Below the pieces are notes generated by a model that saw only the letters and a program-made list of their open reading frames with translations, searched no databases and was not told where the DNA came from. Position numbers and translations under genes: made by a program. A stretch of DNA of 64,000 bases from the NCBI GenBank assembly GCA_016710285.1, contig JADJXR010000001.1, positions 2,916,501-2,980,500 of the forward strand, read 5' to 3'. Position 1 is the stretch's first letter. The number at the start of each line of letters is the position of its first letter. This DNA comes from Chlorobiota bacterium (GTDB lineage: Bacteria > Bacteroidota > Ignavibacteria > OLB7). Shown here piece by piece: positions 18,691 to 27,600 of this stretch.

Positions 18691-21495
18691 TTGGCTGGTG
18701 GCCAGCGTGCGGGTTCCGGCTTCGCCAATCAGGTTCAACGTCACAACGTCGCCGTTGGAAAGGGTCAAGTTCAGCTGGGCGTTGCGTGGGCCTGGCTGGC
18801 TTGCTGGTGCTGGGTTGTGAACAATGGCGAAGTGCATGGCTGCACCCGGCATCACTGCAAACGGCACGGCTGGCCACGGCTTCGCTGGATCCATCGTGAA
18901 CTCCGCTGCATCGGTTCCCACAATCTCAATCTTGTTCACAAAGATCAATTCCTGCGTGGTGTTCTCCACCATCGCGCTTGCTGCCGAGTGGTCCGCGGTT
19001 GCGCCGCCAATCACTGCCGGGGCAAACATCACGTCGCGTGGCTCAAGCCCAACGGTTCCAACGCCGGTAACATCCCAGTAGTAGCTTCCCCGTTCGGTTA
19101 GCCCAGGAAGGATGATCGTGGAATCGTTGGTCCTTAGCTCAATCGTTGCGCGGCGCGATCCGCTGCGCGATGGCGTGAACTCTAACGTGACGGTGGTGCT
19201 GTCGCCCGGGGCCATCATGTAGGTTCCGGTGTTTCCGTCCAGCGTAAGGTTGCTGAAGGCATCAACAATCTTGAACTCCTTCACGTCGCCCGAACCAATA
19301 CGGAAGCGGTTTTTGTCAATCCGAAGGTCGCAGGCACCTGGGTTGTAAAGCGTGACGGTCATCATGCGGCTGGTGCGGACTGCGGTGTTCGCGAACTTCA
19401 CCGGCTTCGGAAGCTGGCCACCTTCCACACGGTCGCTGATGCTGGATCCCAAACCACGACCGAACAGATCAAACGTGAGCAATCCATCTTCGGTGTAACC
19501 CGTGACCGGATTGATCCCGGTGAAGTTTGCGCCGTTGGTTGGCAGGTAGATGCGGGCAAACCGCTTGCCTGGTTCCTGTGCCACAAAGTTCACGTAAATC
19601 GTCCGCGAGCCTTTCTCCGGAACGGAGATCGGGTAATCTTGGAAGCCGTTTGCCGGAACCGGAGCAACGCCTGGTTCGGTGCTGATGAAGTAATCAACCG
19701 ATGGAATCGGCATCCAGTTCTCATCCATCAGCAGCGGATAGGCTGGGTTCCCTTGCCCGTAAATCGAATCGGTTCGATAGACCATGGATCCCAAAATCTG
19801 GAACTCCCCTTCGCCAACATTCACCACGTTGATCGGGTAGCTTTGGATATACTCCCCGGCGCAAATGAAATCTTTGTTGAAGACATCTTCATTTGGACCC
19901 AGCTTGCGGCTGCCCAAGTAGAATTCACCACCGGCAGCGGCGGAGAAGGCGTAGAGAACGTACGTCCGGATTTCCCCTTCGGCATTCACCGTCAAGGTTG
20001 CCCGCTGCGGACCAACGCCTTTTGGCGAGAAGCGGATTGCCGGGGTTGTGGAACCCAAAGCCGTTAGCCCGGTGCTGTAAGTGTTCACCAACTGGCCGTT
20101 GTCTGGGTTGACGATTTTGTACTGGTTGGTTGGGTCGTTCAGCACGAAGCTGGTTGGTGCGCTCGGGGCCTTGCCGTTGTTGTTGGTGTTGCTCACCGTC
20201 AGCGGCATGAAGTCTTGCCACGCAAGGCGGGTCACTTTGATGCCGTTGATAAGCGTGTCGCCGCTGGCAACGGAAGCTGTTCCGCCGCTGGCAACGTTGC
20301 CAATGTAGATCAACCGCCGTGTGGCTTCGGCTTCAAGAGTGTAGCTGCGGCTGAAACCGTTGTCGTCGGTGACTTGCAGCGTGGCGGTGCGGATGCCAAT
20401 CGCCGTTGGAGCAAAGGTCACCGTTGGTGTCACCTTGCTGTCGGCACCGATCTTCCCGCTAGTTGGCGAAATAATGAAATCGCCTGGGTTCGCTCCGCTG
20501 ATGCTGAAGGTGTAGCCGCGTGCCGAGCAAGGATCGGGATCCAAATAGATGGTGAATGGCTGGTAGCCCTGCGAGGTCCACACCTGAATCTTCGTTCCGC
20601 TCAACAGCTTGTCGCCGTCGGCCATCACCGTGGTCCCACCCTGGGCAGGGTCGCCACTGATCTGGATGTTGCAAGGGTTGAAGATGTAGAGGGTGCCGTA
20701 GCTAATGGGAGTGTCGAATAAATAGATGTCGTTGTTCGCAGTGCTGGTGCTAGTCGTAGCTCCTGTGATTCCTTGAAAACCACCTCCTGATGCTTTAGCC
20801 TCACTCCCTCCGCTTTCAGAGCCAGGGGTAACGCTGATAAAATCGGAAGAGCTTGCGGCAATGCCGATGGATGCGGAATTGGAATAGTAATCACCATACA
20901 CGTTGGAGTAGGTGCTCATATCTCCATACCAGAGTTCAACCCTGTTGGATCCTTCATATAAGCGAACTTGGAAGGACCCGTACACGTAATCGTAGTATGA
21001 AAGCTCAATGGATTGGAAGTCAATAACCAAAACGCGATTTGGGGCAGTGCCGTTGATGAAATACGAGACAGACCCTGAAACTTCATCATCAAAATCATCG
21101 CCTGGAACGCGAAGATCGTTCCAGAACGGAGCAATCTGAGGTGTTGTTCCTAATGAGTAGTTTCCGCTTGTAGCTGTTAGGTTGTTGACATAGTAGCCAG
21201 TCACGTTCGTTGAGCCAAGCCCAATCACACCATTGGAGCTTACGGAGAATCGTGTGTACGGCTTGTTATCGAAGTAGAAGGTGAACGCCGGTTGGCCTTT
21301 TGCAACCGATGGAGTAAAGGCGGCGACATCGTCATCGGCCCCGACGCTGAGTATCTCGGTGGGCTTTCCCTCTGGTGAAATTGGATCACCGTAGGTGTCC
21401 AAGAATTGGTAGTTGGAGACGTTGCCGTAGGATAAGCCCATCGGCAGCATCAGTGCTAGGGCTACCCCCAGCAAAAGTCTGTACAGGTGTCTCAT
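18070..21495 (-). CDS. Large T9SS-secreted surface protein, choice-of-anchor-D-like repeats (paralogue 2)
   Basis: 1141 residues, parallel in layout to the protein at 14438-17773. It has an N-terminal signal peptide (YRLLLGVALALMLPMGLSYG), a beta-rich N-terminal domain with YTRFSVSSNGVIGLGS, Ig-like repeats (GDPAQGGTTVMADGDKLL, IYIGNVASGGTASVASGD, SRSGSRRATIELRTNDS) and a C-terminal type A T9SS sorting domain (PNPGRDLVTLAYRL to NGQTIIRSMVVAK). The two N-terminal domains are homologous but clearly diverged. The 5' end is less GC-rich than the rest, as seen in many AT-containing codons between 20750 and 21450. Likely exported through the outer membrane and surface-attached or released; ligand unknown. 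Confidence 0.8.
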   Translation of the reverse strand: MRHLYRLLLGVALALMLPMGLSYGNVSNYQFLDTYGDPISPEGKPTEILSVGADDDVAAFTPSVAKGQPAFTFYFDNKPYTRFSVSSNGVIGLGSTNVTGYYVNNLTATSGNYSLGTTPQIAPFWNDLRVPGDDFDDEVSGSVSYFINGTAPNRVLVIDFQSIELSYYDYVYGSFQVRLYEGSNRVELWYGDMSTYSNVYGDYYSNSASIGIAASSSDFISVTPGSESGGSEAKASGGGFQGITGATTSTSTANNDIYLFDTPISYGTLYIFNPCNIQISGDPAQGGTTVMADGDKLLSGTKIQVWTSQGYQPFTIYLDPDPCSARGYTFSISGANPGDFIISPTSGKIGADSKVTPTVTFAPTAIGIRTATLQVTDDNGFSRSYTLEAEATRRLIYIGNVASGGTASVASGDTLINGIKVTRLAWQDFMPLTVSNTNNNGKAPSAPTSFVLNDPTNQYKIVNPDNGQLVNTYSTGLTALGSTTPAIRFSPKGVGPQRATLTVNAEGEIRTYVLYAFSAAAGGEFYLGSRKLGPNEDVFNKDFICAGEYIQSYPINVVNVGEGEFQILGSMVYRTDSIYGQGNPAYPLLMDENWMPIPSVDYFISTEPGVAPVPANGFQDYPISVPEKGSRTIYVNFVAQEPGKRFARIYLPTNGANFTGINPVTGYTEDGLLTFDLFGRGLGSSISDRVEGGQLPKPVKFANTAVRTSRMMTVTLYNPGACDLRIDKNRFRIGSGDVKEFKIVDAFSNLTLDGNTGTYMMAPGDSTTVTLEFTPSRSGSRRATIELRTNDSTIILPGLTERGSYYWDVTGVGTVGLEPRDVMFAPAVIGGATADHSAASAMVENTTQELIFVNKIEIVGTDAAEFTMDPAKPWPAVPFAVMPGAAMHFAIVHNPAPASQPGPRNAQLNLTLSNGDVVTLNLIGEAGTRTLATSQASLFDNVTIPVGKVARQTVMITNNGTMPIKLGTTTITGATSTDYTLGRLPRTSLAPGQSEFLEVTYRPLNQGTSSATLTINSNATNGALTVQLGGTATRIQPGTGESNGTSSVDATFGANGTTLWQTAPNPGRDLVTLAYRLANAGNVSVKLYNEQGQEVLTLDEGARAAGDHSVSFSVGELSSGSYHYRLSVNGQTIIRSMVVAK

Positions 21496-22083
21496 GGTTG
21501 GAAACTCCGGTTAGTGAGAGATGTAGTCTGGATGCGTTCTTTTTGTATTGCCTATTGCACCACGCATGGTTCATGGATATGAACCGCAACCCTTCTGGGC
21601 TGCTTCAGCGGGCATTGTTGATTTTTCTATAAATCAGTTATGGCCAATAGCGTGCGTCGTGCTATTGGCCGCCATTGACGAATATCTGCGGCAGAGCAAG
21701 GCAGATAGTGGCGTAACAGTGTTAACAACAACATGGGGGGATCCTTTTTTCTCGAGTCCGATCGTGCTCCTCATTCTTGGCGTTTGTTGGTCATCGGTTG
21801 GCTATTGCTGCGTCATCGGGTCAAAAATCGCAGGTGCGGCGCACGGATCCACGCCCGCTACTGTACGATTGATCGGCTTGGATAGATTTGGGCACATAGC
21901 AGCATGGTATTCTTGCTATGGTCAAATCGGACACCCATAATAAGCAAAAATTATGCCCAAGAACACCGCCTTCCTTCAATGGTTACACGATCCCACACTG
22001 CTGGTAGGACTGGCCCCACCAGATGCCTGCTTTTAGACGTGGCAATCTTTCACGGTGCGGGGTAACTCGTCCCCATTGACCCC
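21496..22083. other. Intergenic region with a doubtful 130-aa ORF and an inverted repeat
   Basis: 588 bases between two minus-strand surface-protein genes. The right neighbour of the region ends at 22084 and the left one starts at 21495, so the promoter of the 1141-aa gene should lie here. A plus-strand frame at 21548-21940 could encode 130 residues with two hydrophobic stretches (IACVVLLAAI and FSSPIVLLILGVCWSSVGYCCVIG), but I recognise no family and there is no clear ribosome site. A perfect 10-bp inverted repeat, GGCCAATAGC with GCTATTGGCC, lies at 21642-21670. Base composition is lower in GC than the surroundings. It may be a gene remnant. Confidence 0.3.
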
Positions 22084-24195
22084 TTACGGCTCCTTCCGAA
22101 TATCCTCCAGCGGCGTTGAGACCTCCACCGTCACCGTGCGGCAGTAGTAACGGCCCTCGGGAAGGGCGTTGTCGTACAGCAGCCGCGACGGCCCCACCCC
22201 TTGCGCGCCAAGAATGGCCGCGCCGGGCCGCTCGGCAAGGATCAAATCCCGCACCGCAAACGCGCGCGATTCCGACAGCTGCTGGTTGTGCCGAAGCTCG
22301 CCAAGCCGGTCGGTGGAGCCGGTGATCTGCAAGGTGGAGCGGGGATAGATGGATTGCGCCACAAATGCCGAAACCATCCGCCGGTTCTGCGGCGTTATCT
22401 CCGCCTTGTCGAAATCAAACACGATCAAGCTCAGCCTGCTGATCTCGAACGGGTGGGTTGCCCCGCTTGCCGGAATCGTTGCTTCCGATTGCGCCCGTTT
22501 CCCCCGCGCATCGGTGATCTCCAGCACGCTTTCTATCTCCCCACGCTCCCCAACGTTTTCGGAAATCACCCCAGCGGCGTGGTCGTCCAGGGTCCACGTT
22601 ACCGTTGTGGGGGGCGCGCCGGTTCCGGCCTGCTGGGCCACGGTGGTGGTTCCGGCACTCACCCGCAATTGCCACGAGCGAATGGCCGCCGGGCTGGTTG
22701 CCTCCGTTGCGAAGGATAGACTTTTGGGGGAGTAGGAGTACTCATTGAACCGCTCGTGAAGGATCGGAGCCAACAGGTCATCGGTCAGCGAAGCGATTTC
22801 AACGCGCCGGTTTTCCTCCACCCCTTCCTGATACTCGGCACTGCTGGGGAACGTTGGCCGCGCAAGCACCGCAATGGCGATCCGTTTTGGATCCACCCCC
22901 CACGTGTTGGTGATGTACGTTTTTATCGCCTGCGCCCGCTGCTTGGCCAGCGTGGTGGCTTCGGGTTGGGTTGCGGTTTCGCGCCCGTCGGTGGTCCCGT
23001 TCAGGGTGATCTTGATGGAAGGCTCGGCGGCCATTCGCGAGCCGATCACGTTCAGGATGTTGTAGTAGGCATCCAACGAGCGGTGCGGCAAATCTTTCTC
23101 ATTGAACGCCGCACGCGCTTCGGGGCTAATCTTCTGATACCGCCCGGGAATGTCCGTGCTGGCACTGTCGAAGAAGATGTACGGAAGGATCGGGAACGTC
23201 TCGGTGACGATGGTTCGCACCACCTGGACCCGCTCGCTTGTGCTGGCGGTGATTCCCGCCACGGGAAGAACCTCCGGCGGCGGAGGAGGTGGGGGGGGCG
23301 GTGGCGGCGGAGGAGGTGGCGGCGGCGGTTGCACCGGAACTCCAAAATCGTAGCGGAGCGCAAGGTCCCCCTGGATGGTGGAGGTGCGCCAGCGATTCGA
23401 TAGAGTGATGTCGGTGAAGGGGTGATAGTAGCTTACCTCCGGTGCAATGCTCAATCGGTTGGCAATGGGGAAGGCGTAGCCCAGCGTCCCGCTTGCGGTG
23501 ATCAGCGTCTGGACATCGTTGATTGGTCCGTTCCCAACATCGCGAATCACCCGATTGGTTTCGGGATAGACCACACCATCGGGGGAGGTGATTTCCTCGG
23601 TTTGGTGGTAGGTCGGTTCCGCCAGCGGAAACCCCGCGCCCGCGCCGGCCCGGACGTAGATTGGGAACTCTGGAAATGGCGCAACCCGCAGCCCGAACTC
23701 ACCCACAAAAAAATTCAGCGTTGCGGTGTAGTTGTGCTTCCGTTCAAGCGGGACGTAGCGGTTGCTGTTTGGGTCCAGCACCGGAAGCCCTGCGGTGTAG
23801 GCCTCGCCGAAGGATCCGCCGCGCTGCGCAAACAGCAGATGGGCGGTAAGGTCAACCGCGCCGCCAAGCAGTGGGAACTCGCCGAACACCCCAGCAATCA
23901 TCCCCTCCCCGTCGCCATTGCCAAACGCGCCGCACTCGGTTCCGCTGGTGAAGATGCTGGCTTGGGTTTCGTGGCGGTTGTAGCCATATCCCCCCAACGC
24001 CCCAAGCCGGAACGTCACCCGCTCCAATCGCCCCGAATCGAATTCGGTTGTGTCTGGGGGCGTTTCCTGGGCCGTGGCCTGCGAAGCCGCAATCAATGAA
24101 AAAGCAATCGCGCAAAGAAGGAGTGCGCGGTGTTGTTGAGTATGCAAGTGCGTCAAACCGGTGTCATGGGTTGTTGGAAAAACGCGTTGTGCCAT
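22084..24195 (-). CDS. Outer-membrane protein with polyproline hinge and two OmpA-like domains (paralogue 1)
   Basis: Predicted 703 residues from the ATG at 24195. A longer start at 24240 would be encoded inside a repeat element and is unlikely. Signal peptide at about 22-43 (RALLLCAIAFSLIAASQATAQ). Residues to about 285 look like an outer-membrane beta-barrel. A run of about 20 prolines follows at about 287-306. Then come two OmpA-like units. The first, about 333-465, has LPYIFFDSAS, a GTTDGRE segment and ENRRVEI. The second, about 585-690, has LIVFDFDKAEITP and TGSTDRLGELRHNQQLSESRA, ending GRYYCRTVTV. OmpA domains usually bind peptidoglycan and tie the outer membrane to the wall. A paralogue is at 41081-43231. 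Confidence 0.8.
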   Translation of the reverse strand: MAQRVFPTTHDTGLTHLHTQQHRALLLCAIAFSLIAASQATAQETPPDTTEFDSGRLERVTFRLGALGGYGYNRHETQASIFTSGTECGAFGNGDGEGMIAGVFGEFPLLGGAVDLTAHLLFAQRGGSFGEAYTAGLPVLDPNSNRYVPLERKHNYTATLNFFVGEFGLRVAPFPEFPIYVRAGAGAGFPLAEPTYHQTEEITSPDGVVYPETNRVIRDVGNGPINDVQTLITASGTLGYAFPIANRLSIAPEVSYYHPFTDITLSNRWRTSTIQGDLALRYDFGVPVQPPPPPPPPPPPPPPPPPPEVLPVAGITASTSERVQVVRTIVTETFPILPYIFFDSASTDIPGRYQKISPEARAAFNEKDLPHRSLDAYYNILNVIGSRMAAEPSIKITLNGTTDGRETATQPEATTLAKQRAQAIKTYITNTWGVDPKRIAIAVLARPTFPSSAEYQEGVEENRRVEIASLTDDLLAPILHERFNEYSYSPKSLSFATEATSPAAIRSWQLRVSAGTTTVAQQAGTGAPPTTVTWTLDDHAAGVISENVGERGEIESVLEITDARGKRAQSEATIPASGATHPFEISRLSLIVFDFDKAEITPQNRRMVSAFVAQSIYPRSTLQITGSTDRLGELRHNQQLSESRAFAVRDLILAERPGAAILGAQGVGPSRLLYDNALPEGRYYCRTVTVEVSTPLEDIRKEP

Positions 24196-24204
24196 GCCGC
24201 CATA

Positions 24205-24600
24205 AGGTAGCCGTCCCGAATGAGTCGGGGCCGCTACCACTGTGAGGTAGCCGAAGGTCTTTAGCCTTCGGCGTCTAGCATTGGGGAACGACTGGGCAGG
24301 CTAAAGACCTGTTATCAATCCCGACGAAGGTCGGAACCGCTACCGTTTCGCTGCAAAAAACTCACCTGCCCATTCCTCCAGCATTGGAGGGACGAGGTAG
24401 CCGAAGGTCTTTAGCCTTCGGCGTCTAGTTTTGAGGAACGACTGGGCTCCGACAAAGGTCGGAGGCGCTACCGTGTCTATCTCTGGGGAACGTCTCGGCA
24501 GGCTAAAGACCTGTTATCAATCCCGACGAAGGTCGGGGCCGCTACCGTTGCCCGGATCCGGGAGCTGCTACCGTTTCGCTGCAAAAAACTCACCTCACCA
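24205..24600. repeat. Family A palindromic repeat array, locus 1
   Basis: The 394-base gap between two minus-strand genes is nearly filled by palindromic repeat units bounded by GGTAGC and GCTACC. A small unit lies at 24205-24239. Two larger units begin at about 24244 and 24393 with the same 30-odd bases (GAGGTAGCCGAAGGTCTTTA and onward) and contain AGGCTAAAGACCTGTTATCA and CCCGACGAAGGTCGG cores. A 29-base stretch that includes the 3' end and stop codon of the right-hand gene (24567-24595) is also present at 24339-24367. No gene is visible. Confidence 0.85.
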
Positions 24601-27600
24601 CTTCCATCCGTTCGGTTGCGCGGAAGTTGTTGGCTTCAAAGATGTAGAAGTAGCTTCCCTGCGGAAGATCGGCGGTGTTCAGCTCCACGCGGTAGCGTCC
24701 GCCGGGGAGCAGTTGGTGCCCGTCCATCAGCTTCGCCACCTGGACCCCCGCGCTGTTGAACAAGCTGAGCCGTGCGTTGGCATCTTCAAAGAACTCCACC
24801 TCAATCGTCACAATCCCTTTTGTTGGGTTCGGCGATGGAGCCGTCAGCCGGTTCAGCCCGCCACGGAAATTCAGCCGTGAGATATTGCAGCGCGGGTCCA
24901 CCTGCACGATGCTGGTGTCGCCGGTTGGGATCAGCTTCACGAAGAAGATGGAGTCGCTGCTGAAATCGGTTGCCAACACCGCAAGGTGCATCGGCGAGCG
25001 GATGGAGTCCGGAACCGCAACGGCAAACCGCGCCCGCGCAAGCTCCCCACGTTGCACGCTGTCGCAGCCGGGGATGCTCACCCTGATTCCGGTTGTCCCT
25101 TCCGTTGCCGAAACCGCCGCCGAGTAGGGCGAGCTGATGCTCAAGAACTGCAACGCACGCCGGTTGTAATTCAGCGCGAACCCAACATCCAACGGCATCT
25201 GGGCAATGTCCCGGTCGCTGTAAATCCCCACCTCAATCGTGTCGGCAATCACCCCGCCAATCGTGTCAATCTGGCTCACGTTCGTGTCCAAAGTAAAGCG
25301 GAACGGGAAGGGGGGAGCGTAGCCGAAACTGTAGATCCGCCCGGTGTCGGCGATTGGGCAAGGGAGGTTCGATTCGGCAGTGATTGCGGTGTCGTACAAC
25401 CGCTCCACGAACGGGCAGAACCGCACCGTCAGCAGGACGGTATCCCCCGGCGCAAGCTGGGTTGGATACGGGACGCTGCTCCCCACAACCGTATGCCCGG
25501 GGGGAAGCCGCAGCGCGTTGAACTCCACCGGAATTTTGCCCGGGTTCGTCACCGCCAGCACCCTGTCGGCGCAGCTTTTCAGGTTCACCGTGTCGAAGCT
25601 GGTCAGCGATGAAACGGCGATGCGTGGTTGCGCAATCTGGATGTAGATGCTGTCGGGCGGAACCACCAGCTTGTACAGGACCAGCGTGTCGCTGTCGAAA
25701 TCCACCTCATCAATGTGGACCTTGAAAATCGTGTCCCCCGTTCGTGGAATGAACGTCACCCACGCGATGGTGTCGGCCGGGACCTGCAGCGCGTTCCGCA
25801 GCGTGACCCGTGCGCCGTCGCCGGTGTCAATCGCGGTGATGTTGTTGGTGTAGCTGCTGGAGACCTGCCCCAGGCTTACGATGGTGGAATCGTACTGAAT
25901 CCTGAACCGAACATCAATCCGATCCTGCGGCATATCACGGTCGGTGATGACCGGAAGCCGCAGCGTGTCGCAGGTGGTGATGGTGATCGTGTCGAGCGTG
26001 GCCGCAACGGTGTCGAACGTCATCCGCATTCCGTAGGGGAAGGCAAACCCTTCGCCGCGAACCAGCACGGTGGTGTCGTCGTCGTTGCAGGGATAGGAGG
26101 TGGTGATATACATCCGCGCCTGGTACGGGCGGGGTGCGCGTGGGGTGAAGTTCACCCGAATGCGGAAGGTGTCGCCACGCTTAATCACCCACGGAAATGG
26201 CGCGCCGTTTACCGGGGCCGCCGCAAACACTTGCTGGTCCGGAACAAACCGAATCCCGGTCACGATCATGCTGTCGCCGCTGGGATTCACGAACTGGTCG
26301 GGGACCGTCACCGTCACGGTTCGGTTGGGCGATGTTGTGCCGGCGCGGGTGTTCGGGAAGTTGATTGGCGTTGGAGCCGGCTGGAAATTCAGCTCGCGCC
26401 GCCCGCTCATCGTCACCGTGTCCTCGCGGTTCCAATCGGTGGTGTGCGAACGGATGTGGAACTTCCCGTTGGCCAGCAAATTCTGCTGCGTTGCCGGAAT
26501 GTTCGGGCAGAACGAAATCTCCAACGTGTCGGTGGTGCTTGGCGGAATCTGGTAGGGAAGCGTCCGCGCGCCGGTCAGCTTGCTTCGCCACGAATAGACT
26601 GCGGGGATTGCGTTGGCAACGTTCCGCCCGTCAATCCAGATGGAGTCAACGGTGATCGGCTTGAAGGCACTTTGGTTCGGCAGCGGGATTTCCCGAACAA
26701 TGCAATCGCACGGGCGCACCAGCCCGTAATTGATAAAGCTGAGCGGGACGTCCAACCGGTAGATAATCCCTTGCCCGGTCAAGCTCCCAACTTGCTGAAT
26801 CGCACACGGGTTGCTGCTGACCGCACGCACGTTCCCGTTGTAGGCCGTCTCCTGCGTTGGCGCGAATTGAACATCCACCAGAATGGAATCGCGCGGTTGC
26901 AACGTTGCCGGGAACGGGCGCGTTGTGGCAACGATGGAGTACCCTGGCGGCAGATACAGCGTATCCACCTCCACCGGAACCGTGCTGATATTCTCCACCA
27001 AAATGCGGTCGGTTCTTGTTGTCCCAACCTCAACCAATCCGTAGGTGGTCAGCGGCGTGACGTAGAGTTTTGGGGTGGTGCTGGTCCCCCGAATCAGGAC
27101 TTGGTATCGCTGGCCATCGCTTAGGTTCACGTCAATGAAGGCTTGGTCCGCACGGTCGTCGGCCAGATCGTTGGGGCAATAGCGGAGCGTCCAGGTTGTG
27201 CTTTCGCCTGGCTGCAAGGTTCCGCTGCTCATGCCGGAGACTTTCGTGTACTTCCCGGTCGGGTCATTCAGCGTTGCCGAGGTGATGGTCAGCGGGCCGG
27301 CGGAGGCGTTCGTGATCGTGATGGAATCTTGGCCGCAACGGCAGCCAACAACGTTGCTGATGGAGAGATACGACGGCTGGAACGACAACGCATCGAACAC
27401 TCCGGTTCCGCTGATTGGAATGCAGACCACGCCGTAGCACTCTTCATCAAAAATGCAGAGGGTGTCGTAGTAGGTGATGGCCTCGCGCGGGCGGAACTCC
27501 ACGGTGACGTTCCCGCTGCGCCCTTTTGCAAGGTTCAGCGAACGCCCGCCGGCGATGCGGAAGACATCGCCAATTTTCAGATAGGCCGAAAGCCGCCGTG

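Noticed and set aside
23281..23335. GGCGGAGG-type simple repeat as a separate repeat element
   Set aside because: It is the coding sequence of the polyproline hinge in the double-OmpA protein.
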